From Mycoplana azooxidifex (GTDB lineage: Bacteria; Pseudomonadota; Alphaproteobacteria; Rhizobiales; Rhizobiaceae), in assembly GCF_014196765.1 (NCBI RefSeq), contig NZ_JACIEE010000012.1:62001-126000 (forward strand): 64,000 nucleotides of DNA, read 5' to 3'. The notes beneath the pieces were generated by a model. The model was not told where the DNA came from. It did no database searches and worked only from the letters and a program-made list of their open reading frames with translations. The translations under genes and the position numbers were made by a program. Positions 25,342 to 35,019 of the stretch are shown piece by piece. The first letter of the stretch is position 1, and each line of letters opens with the position of its first letter.

Positions 25342-26849
25342 ACCGCGGCCTCCTGTTCGCCGGTCGCATCCAGCATGATCGCCGTCTCGCTGGCTCCGGA
25401 AGGATGCTCGGCCACGATCCTGCCCCCGCGCATGGCGAGGATGCGATCTGCCGCACCGATGATCTCCGGCAGGTCGGACGAGATCATGATGATGCCTGCG
25501 CCCTCTTTCGCCAGGTCGCGCATCAGGCGATAGATTCCGGACTTGGCATTGACGTCGATGCCGCGGGTCGGCTCGATGAAGATCAGCACCTTCGGCTTCA
25601 GCGCCAGCCAGCGCGCGACGATCGCCTTCTGCTGGTTTCCGCCGGAAAGGAACCGGATGTCCTGATCGTAGGATGCGGCCTTGACCTCCATCTGGTCGAG
25701 CAGGCGGTCCATGCCCGCAAGATCGGTGAAGGCGGTTTTCCTGTGGCTGGAAAAGAGGTTGCCGAAGGCGCGCGGCGTGAGCATGCCGTTGTCGCGCACG
25801 GACTGCATGAGCACCAGCCCCTCGCCTTTGCGGTCGCCGGGCAAAAGGCCGATGCCTGCGCGGATGGCCTGACGCGGATGCGTGAACCGCACGCTATCGC
25901 CGGCAAGCGTCATGGTACCGCTCTCGAACGGACGAGCGCCGAAGATCGCCATGGCAAGCGCCACGCGTCCCGCGCCCTGGATGCCGGCAAAGCCCAGGAT
26001 TTCGCCGGCCCGCAGCTCGAAAGCGATGTCGTGAAGCGCGTCGTTGCTGCCGCCCAGCACAGACAGGACAGGCTTGCCAAGTTCGTCGGCGGTGGCGAAA
26101 GGCGCGTAGAAATCCGATATGTCCCGCCCGACCATCGCATGAACGATCGCCGATGGCTCCGGCAGGGTTTCGAACCGGGCGGCGATCTCACCGTCCTTCA
26201 GCACAGTCACGCGATCGGCGAGCCTCGTCACCTCGCGCATGCGATGGGTGATGTAGATCACCGCCGTGCCATGCGCGCGCAAAGCGTCCACGGTCTCGAA
26301 GAGTTCGCGGCACTCGGCTTCATTAAGCGCCGCCGTCGGCTCGTCCATCACCAGAACCTTGGCGTCGAGCGAAATGGCCTTGGCGATTTCGACCATCTGC
26401 TGCGAGGCGACGTCGAGGTCCGCCACCAGCGCATCCGGATCGATCCGCCGGCCCGCGCCGAACATGTCGAGCACGCGCCGCGTCTGCGCGCACATCGCTG
26501 CACTGTCGAGCATCCAGTTGCGGGTGATCTCCCGCCCCAGGAATATGTTCTGCGTCACCGTGCGTTCGGGGAGAAGGGAGAACTCCTGATAGATGACCGA
26601 AATGCCGGCCGCGATTGCCTCCACAGGATGGCGAAACGCCACCGGCCTGCCGTCGATCCACACCTCGCCGTCATCGGGCCTGTAGACGCCCGACAGGATC
26701 TTGATCAGCGTGGACTTGCCGGCACCGTTCTCGCCGACGAGGGCGTGCACTTCCCCGCGCCGGCAGGCGAAGCTCACGTCCTCCAGCGCCACGACGCCGG
26801 GAAAGCGCTTGCCGATACCCTTCATCTCGATCACGGGTGCGTCTGTCAT
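25338..26849 (-). CDS. RbsA/MglA-type sugar ABC transporter ATPase with two nucleotide domains, 503 aa
   Basis: The first domain has Walker A GENGAGKST and DEPTAAL. The second has the degenerate P-loop GFAGIQGAGR, signature LSGGNQQKAIVARWLA and FIEPTRGIDV, as usual for RbsA proteins where only one site hydrolyses ATP efficiently. ATG at 26849 (MTDAPVIEMKGIGKRFPGVV) overlaps the epimerase stop in an ATGA arrangement. Its downstream end overlaps the permease gene. Confidence 0.92.
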   Translation of the reverse strand: MTDAPVIEMKGIGKRFPGVVALEDVSFACRRGEVHALVGENGAGKSTLIKILSGVYRPDDGEVWIDGRPVAFRHPVEAIAAGISVIYQEFSLLPERTVTQNIFLGREITRNWMLDSAAMCAQTRRVLDMFGAGRRIDPDALVADLDVASQQMVEIAKAISLDAKVLVMDEPTAALNEAECRELFETVDALRAHGTAVIYITHRMREVTRLADRVTVLKDGEIAARFETLPEPSAIVHAMVGRDISDFYAPFATADELGKPVLSVLGGSNDALHDIAFELRAGEILGFAGIQGAGRVALAMAIFGARPFESGTMTLAGDSVRFTHPRQAIRAGIGLLPGDRKGEGLVLMQSVRDNGMLTPRAFGNLFSSHRKTAFTDLAGMDRLLDQMEVKAASYDQDIRFLSGGNQQKAIVARWLALKPKVLIFIEPTRGIDVNAKSGIYRLMRDLAKEGAGIIMISSDLPEIIGAADRILAMRGGRIVAEHPSGASETAIMLDATGEQEAAV

Positions 26850-27697
26850 GCCGCAGCATCCCATCCGCGACGAACGAAGTCGATCGACTCAGAAAACAGC
26901 GTGTCGTAGTCGGGAAACAGCGGCCGCCAGACGCGCGTGGCCGCCGCCAGTTCCGGCAGGCCGCCGCCGAAGGCCTCGATCGTCACCCAGCCGTCATAGC
27001 CGGTCCCGCGGACTGCGCCGAACACCTCGGCGAAGTCGATGTGGCCTCGCCCCGGAATGCCGCGATCGTTCTCGGATATGTGCAGGACGCCGATATGGCC
27101 GGCGACGGCGGCAATGGCGCGCGGCTGCTTCTGCTCCTCGATATTGGCATGAAAGGTGTCGTACATGATGGAGAAGGCATCATGGTCGACCGCATCGACA
27201 TAGGCTTTCGCCTGACCCATCGTGTTCAGGAAATGGGTCTCGAACCGGTTGAGATGTTCCAGAGCCAGATAGATGCCGTTGGCATGGGCCTGCTCCGCCA
27301 TGCGATGGTGCGCCTCGGCACCGTAGCGGATCTCGTCCTCACTCGGGCCCGAACCGGTGAAATGGCCGATGGGCGCATGGAACGGGCCGCCGATGCTCTC
27401 GGAACCGAGCGCGAGCGCGCATTCCATGATCCAGTCGAGATGGGCCAGACCGCGCCGCCTCACATCCGCGTCGCTGCTCAGCGGATTGGCATCGGGCGAC
27501 GGCGTGACCGAGGTCGATGTCCGGCGCAGGCCGATGGCGTCGAGTTCCTTGCCGAGCCACGCGTAGTGCCGCGCGTCGCCCGTCAGAACGGGGACCTCGA
27601 CTCCGTCATAACCCAGCGCCTTCAATCGCCGGATTTGCGGCAGGTGCTTGTCGGTGATGAAACCGGCAAGGCACAACAGATTGATGCCGACCTGCAT
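26846..27697 (-). CDS. sugar phosphate isomerase/epimerase-family TIM-barrel protein, 283 aa
   Basis: An AP-endonuclease-2/xylose-isomerase-like barrel related to ketose 3-epimerases. Metal and catalytic residues are visible in order: Glu in YLALEHLNRFE, Asp/His in MYDTFHANIEE, His in HISENDRGIPGRGHIDF, and Glu in VTIEAFGGG. First gene of the sugar transport operon. ATG at 27697 (MQVGINLLCLAGF) follows GAGGGAGGAAT. It probably converts the imported sugar or its keto form by epimerisation, in the cytoplasm. The exact sugar is unknown. Confidence 0.82.
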   Translation of the reverse strand: MQVGINLLCLAGFITDKHLPQIRRLKALGYDGVEVPVLTGDARHYAWLGKELDAIGLRRTSTSVTPSPDANPLSSDADVRRRGLAHLDWIMECALALGSESIGGPFHAPIGHFTGSGPSEDEIRYGAEAHHRMAEQAHANGIYLALEHLNRFETHFLNTMGQAKAYVDAVDHDAFSIMYDTFHANIEEQKQPRAIAAVAGHIGVLHISENDRGIPGRGHIDFAEVFGAVRGTGYDGWVTIEAFGGGLPELAAATRVWRPLFPDYDTLFSESIDFVRRGWDAAA

Positions 27698-27982
27698 ATT
27701 CCTCCCTCGGCCGGCTTCGCCGGCGCGCCCGCCCAGCATGTTCGATTTTCATCGTCGCGCGATCGCAGGTATTTTCTTGTCTTTGTACCTTGGCAGTTTA
27801 TGCCGCGACTTTTCCTCTCCTGCACGTCCCTCTCACGACAGGAAAAGACAGAAATCATTGACTTTTTTTAGTCACAGCTCTATTGGTCGGCTGGAATTCG
27901 ATAAGGACAGCATTGCCGATCCGCGCGACAAGCGCGTTCAAAATCTGCAAGCGGTAAAAATCATACATCGGGAGGACATTCG

Positions 27983-29002
27983 ATGACCGGCATGAACAAG
28001 GCGAGCGCGGTCGCACGCCCGGCAGTCTTCCGCGAACCCGGCGCGCTGCTTTACGCGGGCAACTGCAAGGATCTGCTGGATGCGTCGCTGGAGGGCAAGG
28101 TGACGCTCAGCGCTTGGACGCGACGCGGCTATCCGGGCCGCGATCTCGGGGATGCCCTGCCGCAGGTCTGCTCGGTCGGCGGGTGGGATGCGACGCGCCC
28201 GCAGGACTGGGGTCTCAAGGAGCATTGCAACGAGGGCGTCAAGATCGCCTATCTGGCGCGGGGCACGATGACGCTGATGCTCGACGGCCAGCGGCACGAG
28301 TTGCAGGAGGGCCAGATGTTCGTGGTGCGCCCCTGGCAGTTGCACGCGTTCGGCGACCCCTTCGTCGGTCCGAGCCAGATCGTCTGGGTTCTGTTCGACA
28401 TGGGCGTCCGCCGGCCGCACGAAGACTGGCTCTGGCCCGACTGGGTCGCATGGCCCGAGCGCGACCAGAAGAGGCTGACCGAGCTACTCTCCAGAAACGA
28501 ACAACCTTGGTACACGGCATCGCGCGAAGTCGCGCGCAGTTTCATGGATATCGCGGACCTCGTCGCCACCAACGATATCGAGGGCGGCGAGACGCGCCTG
28601 CGCCTGCTGATCTCGATGATGCTCCTGCAGTTCAAGAACCAGATGGAGGCCTACCAGCCCATACTGGACAGTTCGCTGGCCGCCTCGCGCCGCACGGTCG
28701 ATATCTTTCTCAAGCGGCTCTGGCATGCGCTCGACGACGACTGGACGCTGGAGAACATGGCGGCCGAGTGCAACCTTTCGCGCACGCAGTTCGCCAAGCA
28801 CTGCCAGTCGCTCACCAACATGACCCCGACACGCTATTTCCACATGATCCGCCTGGAGGCCGCCCGCCAGATGCTGTCGTCCAGCAACGGCAGGTCGGTT
28901 ACCGAAGTCGCCTTCGACTGCGGCTTCTCCTCAAGCCAGTACTTCGCCACCTGCTTTCGCAAGCAGTTCGGCATTTCGCCCAGTGAACTGAGATTTCGAT
29001 AG
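27983..29002 (+). CDS. AraC-family transcriptional regulator, 339 aa
   Basis: N-terminal cupin-type sensor (residues about 70-130, with EGVKIAYLARGTMTLMLDGQ and QMFVVRPWQLHAFGDPF). The C-terminal AraC double helix-turn-helix includes WTLENMAAECNLSRTQFAKH and VTEVAFDCGFSSSQYFATCF. It is divergent from the epimerase/ABC operon, with a 285-base gap, and most likely activates that operon when the sugar is present. ATG at 27983 follows GGGAGGACATTCG. Confidence 0.88.
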   Translation: MTGMNKASAVARPAVFREPGALLYAGNCKDLLDASLEGKVTLSAWTRRGYPGRDLGDALPQVCSVGGWDATRPQDWGLKEHCNEGVKIAYLARGTMTLMLDGQRHELQEGQMFVVRPWQLHAFGDPFVGPSQIVWVLFDMGVRRPHEDWLWPDWVAWPERDQKRLTELLSRNEQPWYTASREVARSFMDIADLVATNDIEGGETRLRLLISMMLLQFKNQMEAYQPILDSSLAASRRTVDIFLKRLWHALDDDWTLENMAAECNLSRTQFAKHCQSLTNMTPTRYFHMIRLEAARQMLSSSNGRSVTEVAFDCGFSSSQYFATCFRKQFGISPSELRFR

Positions 29003-29249
29003 GACGGGACAAGTTCGATCTGCAGTCCACCCCTTTCCTGCCGCCCCATCCGCAATCCCGGCCGAGACCGGATGAGAGTGCGGTGTTGCCGAAGAGGTCA
29101 ATTATAAAGGGATTGTCATGCGACATGGCTGTTTCTTCTGAGTGCGGGGCACGTCGTCGTCCGGCTGGAAGGCTCCAGCAGGGGCTGACATGCGTGAATT
29201 GTGGTGATTGGGTTCGCGGCCGCCGGACGGCGCCCGTCGACGGATTGCT

Positions 29250-29646
29250 AGCCTCGCGCGATCACGATGCATTGCGTCCGGAAGGAATGAGATGCGCAGA
29301 TGCGCGCAACTGGGACTGGCTGCGATCAAGGCCTCAAGGCCATCGGCGTCGAGGAAATCCACGCCGTCATCGCCGCCGAACGTCCGGCGTTTGACCACGA
29401 GCCAGTCGTCGTTTCTGCGGGGGTCGCATTCCTCGGCGTAGGCGCCGAGTGGCTTTGCTCCCTCGGCCAGTTCGTCGTTGGAGCACAGATATATCCCGTG
29501 GTCTTCGACGAGCCAGAGGCCCGGCTTCCGGTTGTCGGTCGCAGATAACACGAAGTGGGGATCGCGGAACCCGCCATTGGCTGCGCGTCCACAATTCCGC
29601 GAGCGATGACCTCGCGGACGGTGGTGATGGGGAAGGTCAACGTCAT
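29250..29646 (-). pseudogene. DUF3085 protein gene, frameshifted
   Basis: The start (MTLTFPITTVREVIARGIVD) and the body (KPGLWLVEDHGIYLCSNDE, then WLVVKRRTFGGDDGVDFLDA) are both DUF3085-like but lie in different frames. The change is needed near 29575, where NGGFRDPHFVLSATDN is read only after a shift. The C-terminus degenerates beyond about 29260. DUF3085 genes are typical of rhizobial plasmids and often sit next to DUF1419 genes, as here. Not expected to make a functional protein. Confidence 0.6.
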
Positions 29647-29922
29647 CTCACGCCTCCCCCACGCCACCATTGCATCGGGCATGCGGTCGTCGATTTTCAG
29701 GCTGCGCATGGCGAACATTTCACCACGCATCCAGAGCGGCGGCAGGATCTCGAACATGTAGTCGTGCCCGCGCTCTCAAATCTCGAACCATTCGCCGCCG
29801 TAGAGCGCGCTATCGTCACCCTCCCAGCAGTTCGGACGTTGGGCGTGACAGTCGAACGTGCGGAACATCTGCCGGCGGTCGGCGATGCCCTGATAGACTT
29901 TGCGTACGGACAAGAGGGTCAT
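29646..29922 (-). pseudogene. DUF1419 protein gene with in-frame TGA
   Basis: Reading from ATG at 29922 gives MTLLSVRKVYQGIADRRQMF, then GGEWFEI, a TGA at 29776-29778, and in the same frame ERGHDYMFEILPPLWMRGEM. The latter is the conserved DUF1419 core. One nonsense change at codon 49 therefore splits an otherwise readable gene. It directly precedes the DUF3085 remnant, the usual plasmid order. Confidence 0.6.
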
Positions 29923-30276
29923 GGGCGGGCTCCCCCCGTCGAGCGGAAGCGTGGCTCATCCTCTCGATGGCGCCATCCTCTTCAGCCCTTCTTGCCCCCT
30001 CCCCGCGGCCGCCTCTCCGTCCGGCGGGGTCAAGGGCCGCGCAGCGGGCAAAGCTTTACCCTTGACGCGGCCGGCGGGCATGCGGCAGCCCGGCTTTCGT
30101 CTTCTTCCGTTCTCCCTTTTTCTCTTTCCATCTTCTTCCATGTCCCTTCGCTGTTACCCTGATCAGGGTGCAGGCTGTTTCCGTGACACATTTTTCATAC
30201 TACAGGCTTAATTGATGAAGTTGAAACCCAGGCGATAAGCTGATGAATATATGTCCTCTATCAGCCTGTAAGAAAA
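29923..30276. other. non-coding stretch
   Basis: No supported gene. It contains a purine/pyrimidine-biased section (near 30100-30150, runs of CTTCTTCC and TTTCTCTTTCC) of the kind seen between plasmid housekeeping genes of rhizobia. Confidence 0.45.
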
Positions 30277-30495
30277 ATGATCGACCTCTTCCAGGAACCA
30301 GAGGACGCAACACAGCTAGAGCCGCAGGAGCGCGAGGGCCTGCTTCAAAGCTGGATCACCCACAGGCAGGATCTCAACGAGGCCGAACAGGAAAACATCG
30401 TCGAGGGCGCAGCCTGGGCTCGCGGACGACGCCGCATGCCGCTCGGCGGGATGCTGACCGAAGACTTCATGCGCATGTTCAGGCCGGCCTGCTGA
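30277..30495 (+). pseudogene. mobile mystery protein B (Fic family) N-terminal fragment, 72 aa
   Basis: The N-terminus MIDLFQEPEDATQLEPQERE and the segment LLQSWITHRQDLNEAEQENI are characteristic of mobile mystery protein B. That protein is normally about 200 aa with a C-terminal Fic domain. Here the frame ends after LTEDFMRMFRPAC, before any Fic motif (HPFxxGNGR). The companion mobile mystery protein A gene is absent. A truncated remnant of a mobile module; the 290 bases that follow show no gene. Confidence 0.6.
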
Positions 30496-30785
30496 GTTTA
30501 TGCTGCATCGCACAATTTACTTGCGCCTGCTTTCCACTCAAGGTATCAGTTGTCGGCTCGCATTCGTACCAATAGCCGGCAAAGGGATGTTCTAAGTATC
30601 GTTCACGACGGCCGAAATGATATGCCTACAAAATGGGACGCTGTGCACAATGTCATCTGCAGTTGACGTGGCATGGACATGCCGGTTTGTCACCGGGGCC
30701 ATGCTCCCGGTCGGAAATAGTGCCCAAAACGCCTATTTACGCAAAAACTCGCTCCTGAATTCTCCCCGCTGTTCTGCGAGGTCCG

Positions 30786-31838
30786 ATGCAGACAAAGAAA
30801 GCCGAAACGGAAAAGTCTTCTCGAGAGCCGGTGCTGGTCGATCTGGCACTGCAAGGCGGCGGGTCGCATGGCGCCTTCAGTTGGGGAGTGATGGATCGGC
30901 TGCTCGAGGAACCCTGGCTCAAGATCGAAGGCGTCTCCGGCACCTCGGCGGGGGCGATGAACGCCGCAGTACTTGCTGATGGCTATGCTGAGGGCGGCGC
31001 TGAGGGAGCGCGCAAGGCGTTGGAGACCTACTGGTTCCACGTCTCCGAGGCGGCGCGCTTCAGCCCGTTCAAGCGCGGCCCGATCGACAAGCTGCTCGGC
31101 CGCTGGACGCTGGACCATTCGCCGATGTTCGTCATCATGGACTCGGTGTCTCGACTGTTCTCTCCCTACGACCTCAATCCCAGCGGCACCAACGCGTTGG
31201 CACCCATATTGGCGAAGGAGATCAATTTCGAGCGGCTCCGCAATTCGCCCCTCAAGGTCTTCATCACCGCTACCAATGTACGCACCGGACGCCCGCGCGT
31301 CTTCCGCAACGCCGACCTGACGCCCGAGGTGCTAATGGCCTCGGCGTGCCTGCCGACCCTCTTCCAGGCGGTGGAGATCGACGGCGAACCCTATTGGGAC
31401 GGTGGTTACTCGGGCAACCCGACCCTGGCGCCGCTGGTCGGCGAGCTCACATCCGACGACACCATCCTCATTCCCATCAACCCGGTCGAGCGCCCCGGCA
31501 CGCCGAAAACCGCTCAGGAAATCCTTAATCGCCTGAACGAGATATCGTTCAACTCGGTGCTGATCAAGGAACTGTACATGATGGCGCTGCTGCGTCGCAA
31601 CACCGTTCCCGGAAACGACGAAGGCGCCGAGTGGGCTAGGATGCGGGTCCATATCGTACGTAACCCGGTCATGACCAAGCTCGGCTATTCCTCGAAGCTT
31701 AACGCCGAATGGGACTTCCTCAGCATGCTGAAGGAGGAAGGCCGCAAGGCGGCGGCGGAATTCCTCCTCCTGCATGCCGACGACATTGGCAAGCGGTCTA
31801 CCCTCGACATCGACCAACTGATTGCGGAGATGACCTGA
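30786..31838 (+). CDS. patatin-like phospholipase-family protein, 350 aa
   Basis: All patatin hallmarks are present: oxyanion loop GGGSHGAFSWG (residues about 19-29), nucleophile motif GTSAG, and catalytic Asp in WDGGYSGNP. No signal peptide, so probably cytoplasmic or membrane-associated. These Ser-Asp acyl hydrolases release fatty acids or act on polyester lipids. The stop is three bases before the GntP permease gene, so the pair is probably one operon; a link to hydroxy-acid metabolism is inference. Confidence 0.88.
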   Translation: MQTKKAETEKSSREPVLVDLALQGGGSHGAFSWGVMDRLLEEPWLKIEGVSGTSAGAMNAAVLADGYAEGGAEGARKALETYWFHVSEAARFSPFKRGPIDKLLGRWTLDHSPMFVIMDSVSRLFSPYDLNPSGTNALAPILAKEINFERLRNSPLKVFITATNVRTGRPRVFRNADLTPEVLMASACLPTLFQAVEIDGEPYWDGGYSGNPTLAPLVGELTSDDTILIPINPVERPGTPKTAQEILNRLNEISFNSVLIKELYMMALLRRNTVPGNDEGAEWARMRVHIVRNPVMTKLGYSSKLNAEWDFLSMLKEEGRKAAAEFLLLHADDIGKRSTLDIDQLIAEMT

Positions 31839-31840
31839 CC

Positions 31841-33295
31841 ATGGGACTTCTCGGCATCCTGGTCGGTCTTGCGGTTCTCATCTTCTTCGCCTTCCGGGGC
31901 TCAAGCATCCTCATCCTCGCCCCAGTGGCGGGGCTGATGGTGGCCGCGTTCTCGGCCGAGCCGTTGCTCGCCAGTTGGACGCAGACCTTCATGCCGAACG
32001 CCGCGCAGTTCTTGGCGCAGTTCTTTCCTTTGTTCTTGCTCGGGGCGCTGTTCGGCAAACTGATGGAGGATTCCGGGTCAGTCACCTCCATCGCCAGGTA
32101 CATGACGCAGAAGCTCGGGCCTTCGCGGGCCGTGCTGGCGGTGGTGCTGGCGGGCGCCATCGTCACCTATGGCGGCGTCAGCCTATTCGTCGCCTTCTTC
32201 GTGCTGGTGCCCATGGCCATCGAGCTGTTCCGCACCGCCGGCGTGCCGCGCCGGCTGATGCCGGCGGCGGTGGCACTCGGCACCACCACCTTCACCATGT
32301 CGGCCATGCCCGGCACGCCGTCCATCAACAACGCCATCCCCATGCCCTTCTTCGGTACCACTCCGTTTGCGGCGCCAGGGCTCGGCATCATCGCCTCGCT
32401 CATCATGCTCGGCTTCGGCATGTGGTGGCTGAAGCGGAAGGAAATGCGAGCGCGGCTCACCGGCGAGGGCTTCGGCGCATATGTCAACGACAGCGTGGAA
32501 AAGGCGGCGGACGACCCCATCGTGCGCGAGCGGGCCACCACCTCGCAGCACTTCGATCCTGCCGAGATCGACCACAGCGCTTCCGCCGCCACGGACCCGC
32601 CAATCTTCCTCGCCGCCCTGCCCATCATCGTGGTGGTAATCGTGAACCTGTTCATGTCGTTCGCCATCCTCCCGGGGATGGACGTCGCCTTCCTGGCCGA
32701 GCCCCGCTGGGGCGGGGTCACGCTCTCCGCCGTCGGCGGCGTGTGGTCGGTCATCACCGCGCTCATCGCCGCCATCATCACGGCGATCGCCATCAACTTC
32801 CGCAGCGTGCCGGAACTGCGCGCCACCATGACCGCGGGCGCAAACGCCTCGGTGCTGCCCATCGTGTCGGTGGCGAGCCTCGTCGGCTTCGGTGCCATCG
32901 TGGCGGCCACGCCGGCATTCGAGGACGTGCGCAACTGGGTGCTAGGCATCGAGGGCGGGCCGCTGGTGTCGCTGGCGGTGGCCACCAACATCCTGGCCGC
33001 GCTCACCGGCTCCGCCTCGGGCGGCCTCACCATCGCCCTCGACTCGCTGGGGTCGACCTACATGCAGATCGCAGCCGAGATCGGTATGGACCCTGCGCTG
33101 ATGCATCGCGTTGCGGTGATCGGCTCGGGCACGCTCGACAGCCTGCCGCACAACGGCGCGGTCGTGACCCTGCTCTCGGTGTGCGGCGTGACGCACAAGG
33201 AGGGCTATCTCGACATCGTCATGACCGCCATCGTCGGTGCGCTCATCGCCCTTGTCGCAGTAATCGTGCTCGGCTCACTGGTGGGCAGCTTCTGA
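31841..33295 (+). CDS. GntP-family permease, 484 aa
   Basis: A polytopic inner-membrane carrier of the gluconate/organic acid GntP type. Hydrophobic segments run from GILVGLAVLIFFAFRG to ALIALVAVIVLGSLVG, with family motifs FFPLFLLGALFGKLMEDSG and TMSAMPGTPSINNAIPM. Related carriers import gluconate, hydroxybutyrate or similar hydroxy acids. Coupled with the patatin-like gene upstream, which could generate the hydroxy acid. Full length. Confidence 0.85.
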   Translation: MGLLGILVGLAVLIFFAFRGSSILILAPVAGLMVAAFSAEPLLASWTQTFMPNAAQFLAQFFPLFLLGALFGKLMEDSGSVTSIARYMTQKLGPSRAVLAVVLAGAIVTYGGVSLFVAFFVLVPMAIELFRTAGVPRRLMPAAVALGTTTFTMSAMPGTPSINNAIPMPFFGTTPFAAPGLGIIASLIMLGFGMWWLKRKEMRARLTGEGFGAYVNDSVEKAADDPIVRERATTSQHFDPAEIDHSASAATDPPIFLAALPIIVVVIVNLFMSFAILPGMDVAFLAEPRWGGVTLSAVGGVWSVITALIAAIITAIAINFRSVPELRATMTAGANASVLPIVSVASLVGFGAIVAATPAFEDVRNWVLGIEGGPLVSLAVATNILAALTGSASGGLTIALDSLGSTYMQIAAEIGMDPALMHRVAVIGSGTLDSLPHNGAVVTLLSVCGVTHKEGYLDIVMTAIVGALIALVAVIVLGSLVGSF

Positions 33296-33477
33296 CGGGC
33301 GTGGATAGGCATGGAAGGAGGGAAATACGCGGCGATTGCTAAGGTGATGTTGCAGTTCACCATGGCGGTGCTTCTGCCCGGCGATTGTCACGGACTACAC
33401 CGCCCGGCTGCCAGGAGTCGCTTGGGCTTGGTCGCTTTCGACGCAAACGTCCGCGCCTAAGTCTGGCTCGAACTTCT

Positions 33478-33756
33478 TCCGAACGCTTGGCCAAAGCAGG
33501 TATAGAGCCGTCAGTCGGCAGCGTCGGTGAAAGCTACGACAACGCTGTCGCCGAAACGATCAACGGCCTGTACAAGGCCGAAGTCATCCATCGGCGAGGA
33601 CCGCGGCGCAACTTCGAAGCTGTGGAGTTCGCCACGCTCGAATGGGTCGACTGGTTCAACCATCGGCGGCTTATGGAGGCCATCGGAAGCATCCCGCCAG
33701 CCGAGGCCGAGCAGCAGTAATATGCCATGCTGGACGCACCAGCATTGGCTGCATAA
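33478..33756 (+). mobile_element. IS3-family transposase remnant (OrfB C-terminus)
   Basis: The translated segment SERLAKAGIEPSVGSVGESY followed by DNAVAETINGLYKAEVIHRR is the end of an IS3 OrfB, including its final catalytic Glu. The upstream DD part is gone. Near the end, TAA at 33718-33720 interrupts an otherwise intact frame that continues YAMLDAPALAA to a second stop. It borders the siderophore gene cluster. Confidence 0.75.
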
Positions 33757-33917
33757 CTTAAACCAGACGGCCTCCGGCAATCCCCGACGCGGTCCACTTC
33801 CTCCAGCACCAGAGATTGCAGACGCGTCTTCACGACTTTTGCACCGTTGCCGGTTGAACTGCCATCCGCGGGTCGGCATTGGGCTCGGCTGCGACACGAG
33901 CGCAGACGTAGCAAGTC

Positions 33918-34985
33918 TCAAACGTCGTGATTGCCTCTTCGCCAATAGGATACAACTAGATGCTCATGCTTTTTCAAGCTGCGATTTCTTAGATCTGCGC
34001 GAATCGAACGGAAGGCTTCAAACTCGCAGCCCACCCAGACGTAGCGCGCCACACTGCCTTTAGGCAACTCGGTCACTGCGACGACATCCGTTAGAAGGTT
34101 CGTGCTTCCGCTGGGCATACCGTTGCGTAACACCCATACGAGCTCGATGCCCGCCGGGTGCCGAAGCGGCTGAACTTCTGCGGCATTGGCGACCTCAATG
34201 ATTGCCCTCCCCCGTGCTGCGACTGGCAAGGCTTCGAGCATGCGTGCGATCGCCGGAAGAGCGGTTTCGTCACCGGCAAAGAGATACCAGTCGGCTACCG
34301 CCAGCCCGCCGCCACCAGGCCCCGCCACCCCGATCCGGTCTCCGATCCCGGCGTGCTTCACGAGGTCCGATCCAGGACCGGCGTCCGGATGCAACACAAA
34401 ATCAATGTCGATCGTCCCAGCCTCCAGATCGACCGAGCGGACGGTATATTTTCGCAAGTGAGGCCGGTTTTCACTGTCGGCCCATTTGATCAGGCCGTCC
34501 GCACCGACGGTCGGCCATTGTGGCTCGGCAAGCCCAGGCCGCTGTATCAGGATGTTGAGATGCAGCGCCTCGAGCGAGGCGAAGCGGGAAACGCCTTCTC
34601 CCGCCAGCGTCAACCGGCGCATGCAAGGCGTGACATCGCGAATACTCCGCACTTCCAGGATCTGGAAGTTAGGCGGCTGGATGAGCTCGACGCCGTCACC
34701 TTCCCATGCGATTATCGGAGCATCCGCTTCGGCAAATTCGATGATGTGCGCGGCAATCGCCATGCGGGCAAAGTATATGCTCTCGATATCGGTCGCTCTG
34801 ACGTCGATGACTGCAGCATTGCCGTCCTGCGAAAGGTACGCGCTGGTTTCCCCGAAACGAAGGACATGCACGCCATCGCTGACCTCGAGCGTGGCATCGT
34901 GCTCCGTCATGTGCCGACAGACTGCAGTAATGACCCGATGTGGCTCGGAAAGCGCGACGCGGGAGCGAGACTGAAATTCCTTCAA
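33918..34985 (-). CDS. siderophore-interacting (ferric reductase) protein, 355 aa
   Basis: ViuB/SIP-type flavoprotein. An N-terminal extension with a DUF2218-like pattern (HVLRFGETSAYLSQDGNAAV) is followed by the FAD-binding barrel (CMRRLTLAGEGV, RPHLRKYTVRSVD) and the NAD(P)-binding part (WYLFAGDETALPAIARMLE, YVWVGCEFEAFR). These cytoplasmic enzymes reduce ferric siderophores to free the iron. Last gene of the receptor/binding-protein/reductase set; 34 bases separate it from the binding-protein gene. The ABC permease and ATPase that would complete import are not in the window. Confidence 0.85.
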   Translation of the reverse strand: MKEFQSRSRVALSEPHRVITAVCRHMTEHDATLEVSDGVHVLRFGETSAYLSQDGNAAVIDVRATDIESIYFARMAIAAHIIEFAEADAPIIAWEGDGVELIQPPNFQILEVRSIRDVTPCMRRLTLAGEGVSRFASLEALHLNILIQRPGLAEPQWPTVGADGLIKWADSENRPHLRKYTVRSVDLEAGTIDIDFVLHPDAGPGSDLVKHAGIGDRIGVAGPGGGGLAVADWYLFAGDETALPAIARMLEALPVAARGRAIIEVANAAEVQPLRHPAGIELVWVLRNGMPSGSTNLLTDVVAVTELPKGSVARYVWVGCEFEAFRSIRADLRNRSLKKHEHLVVSYWRRGNHDV

Positions 34986-35019
34986 CGATTTTCTCCGTTT
35001 TCCTCATGTCCTGCGAGTA

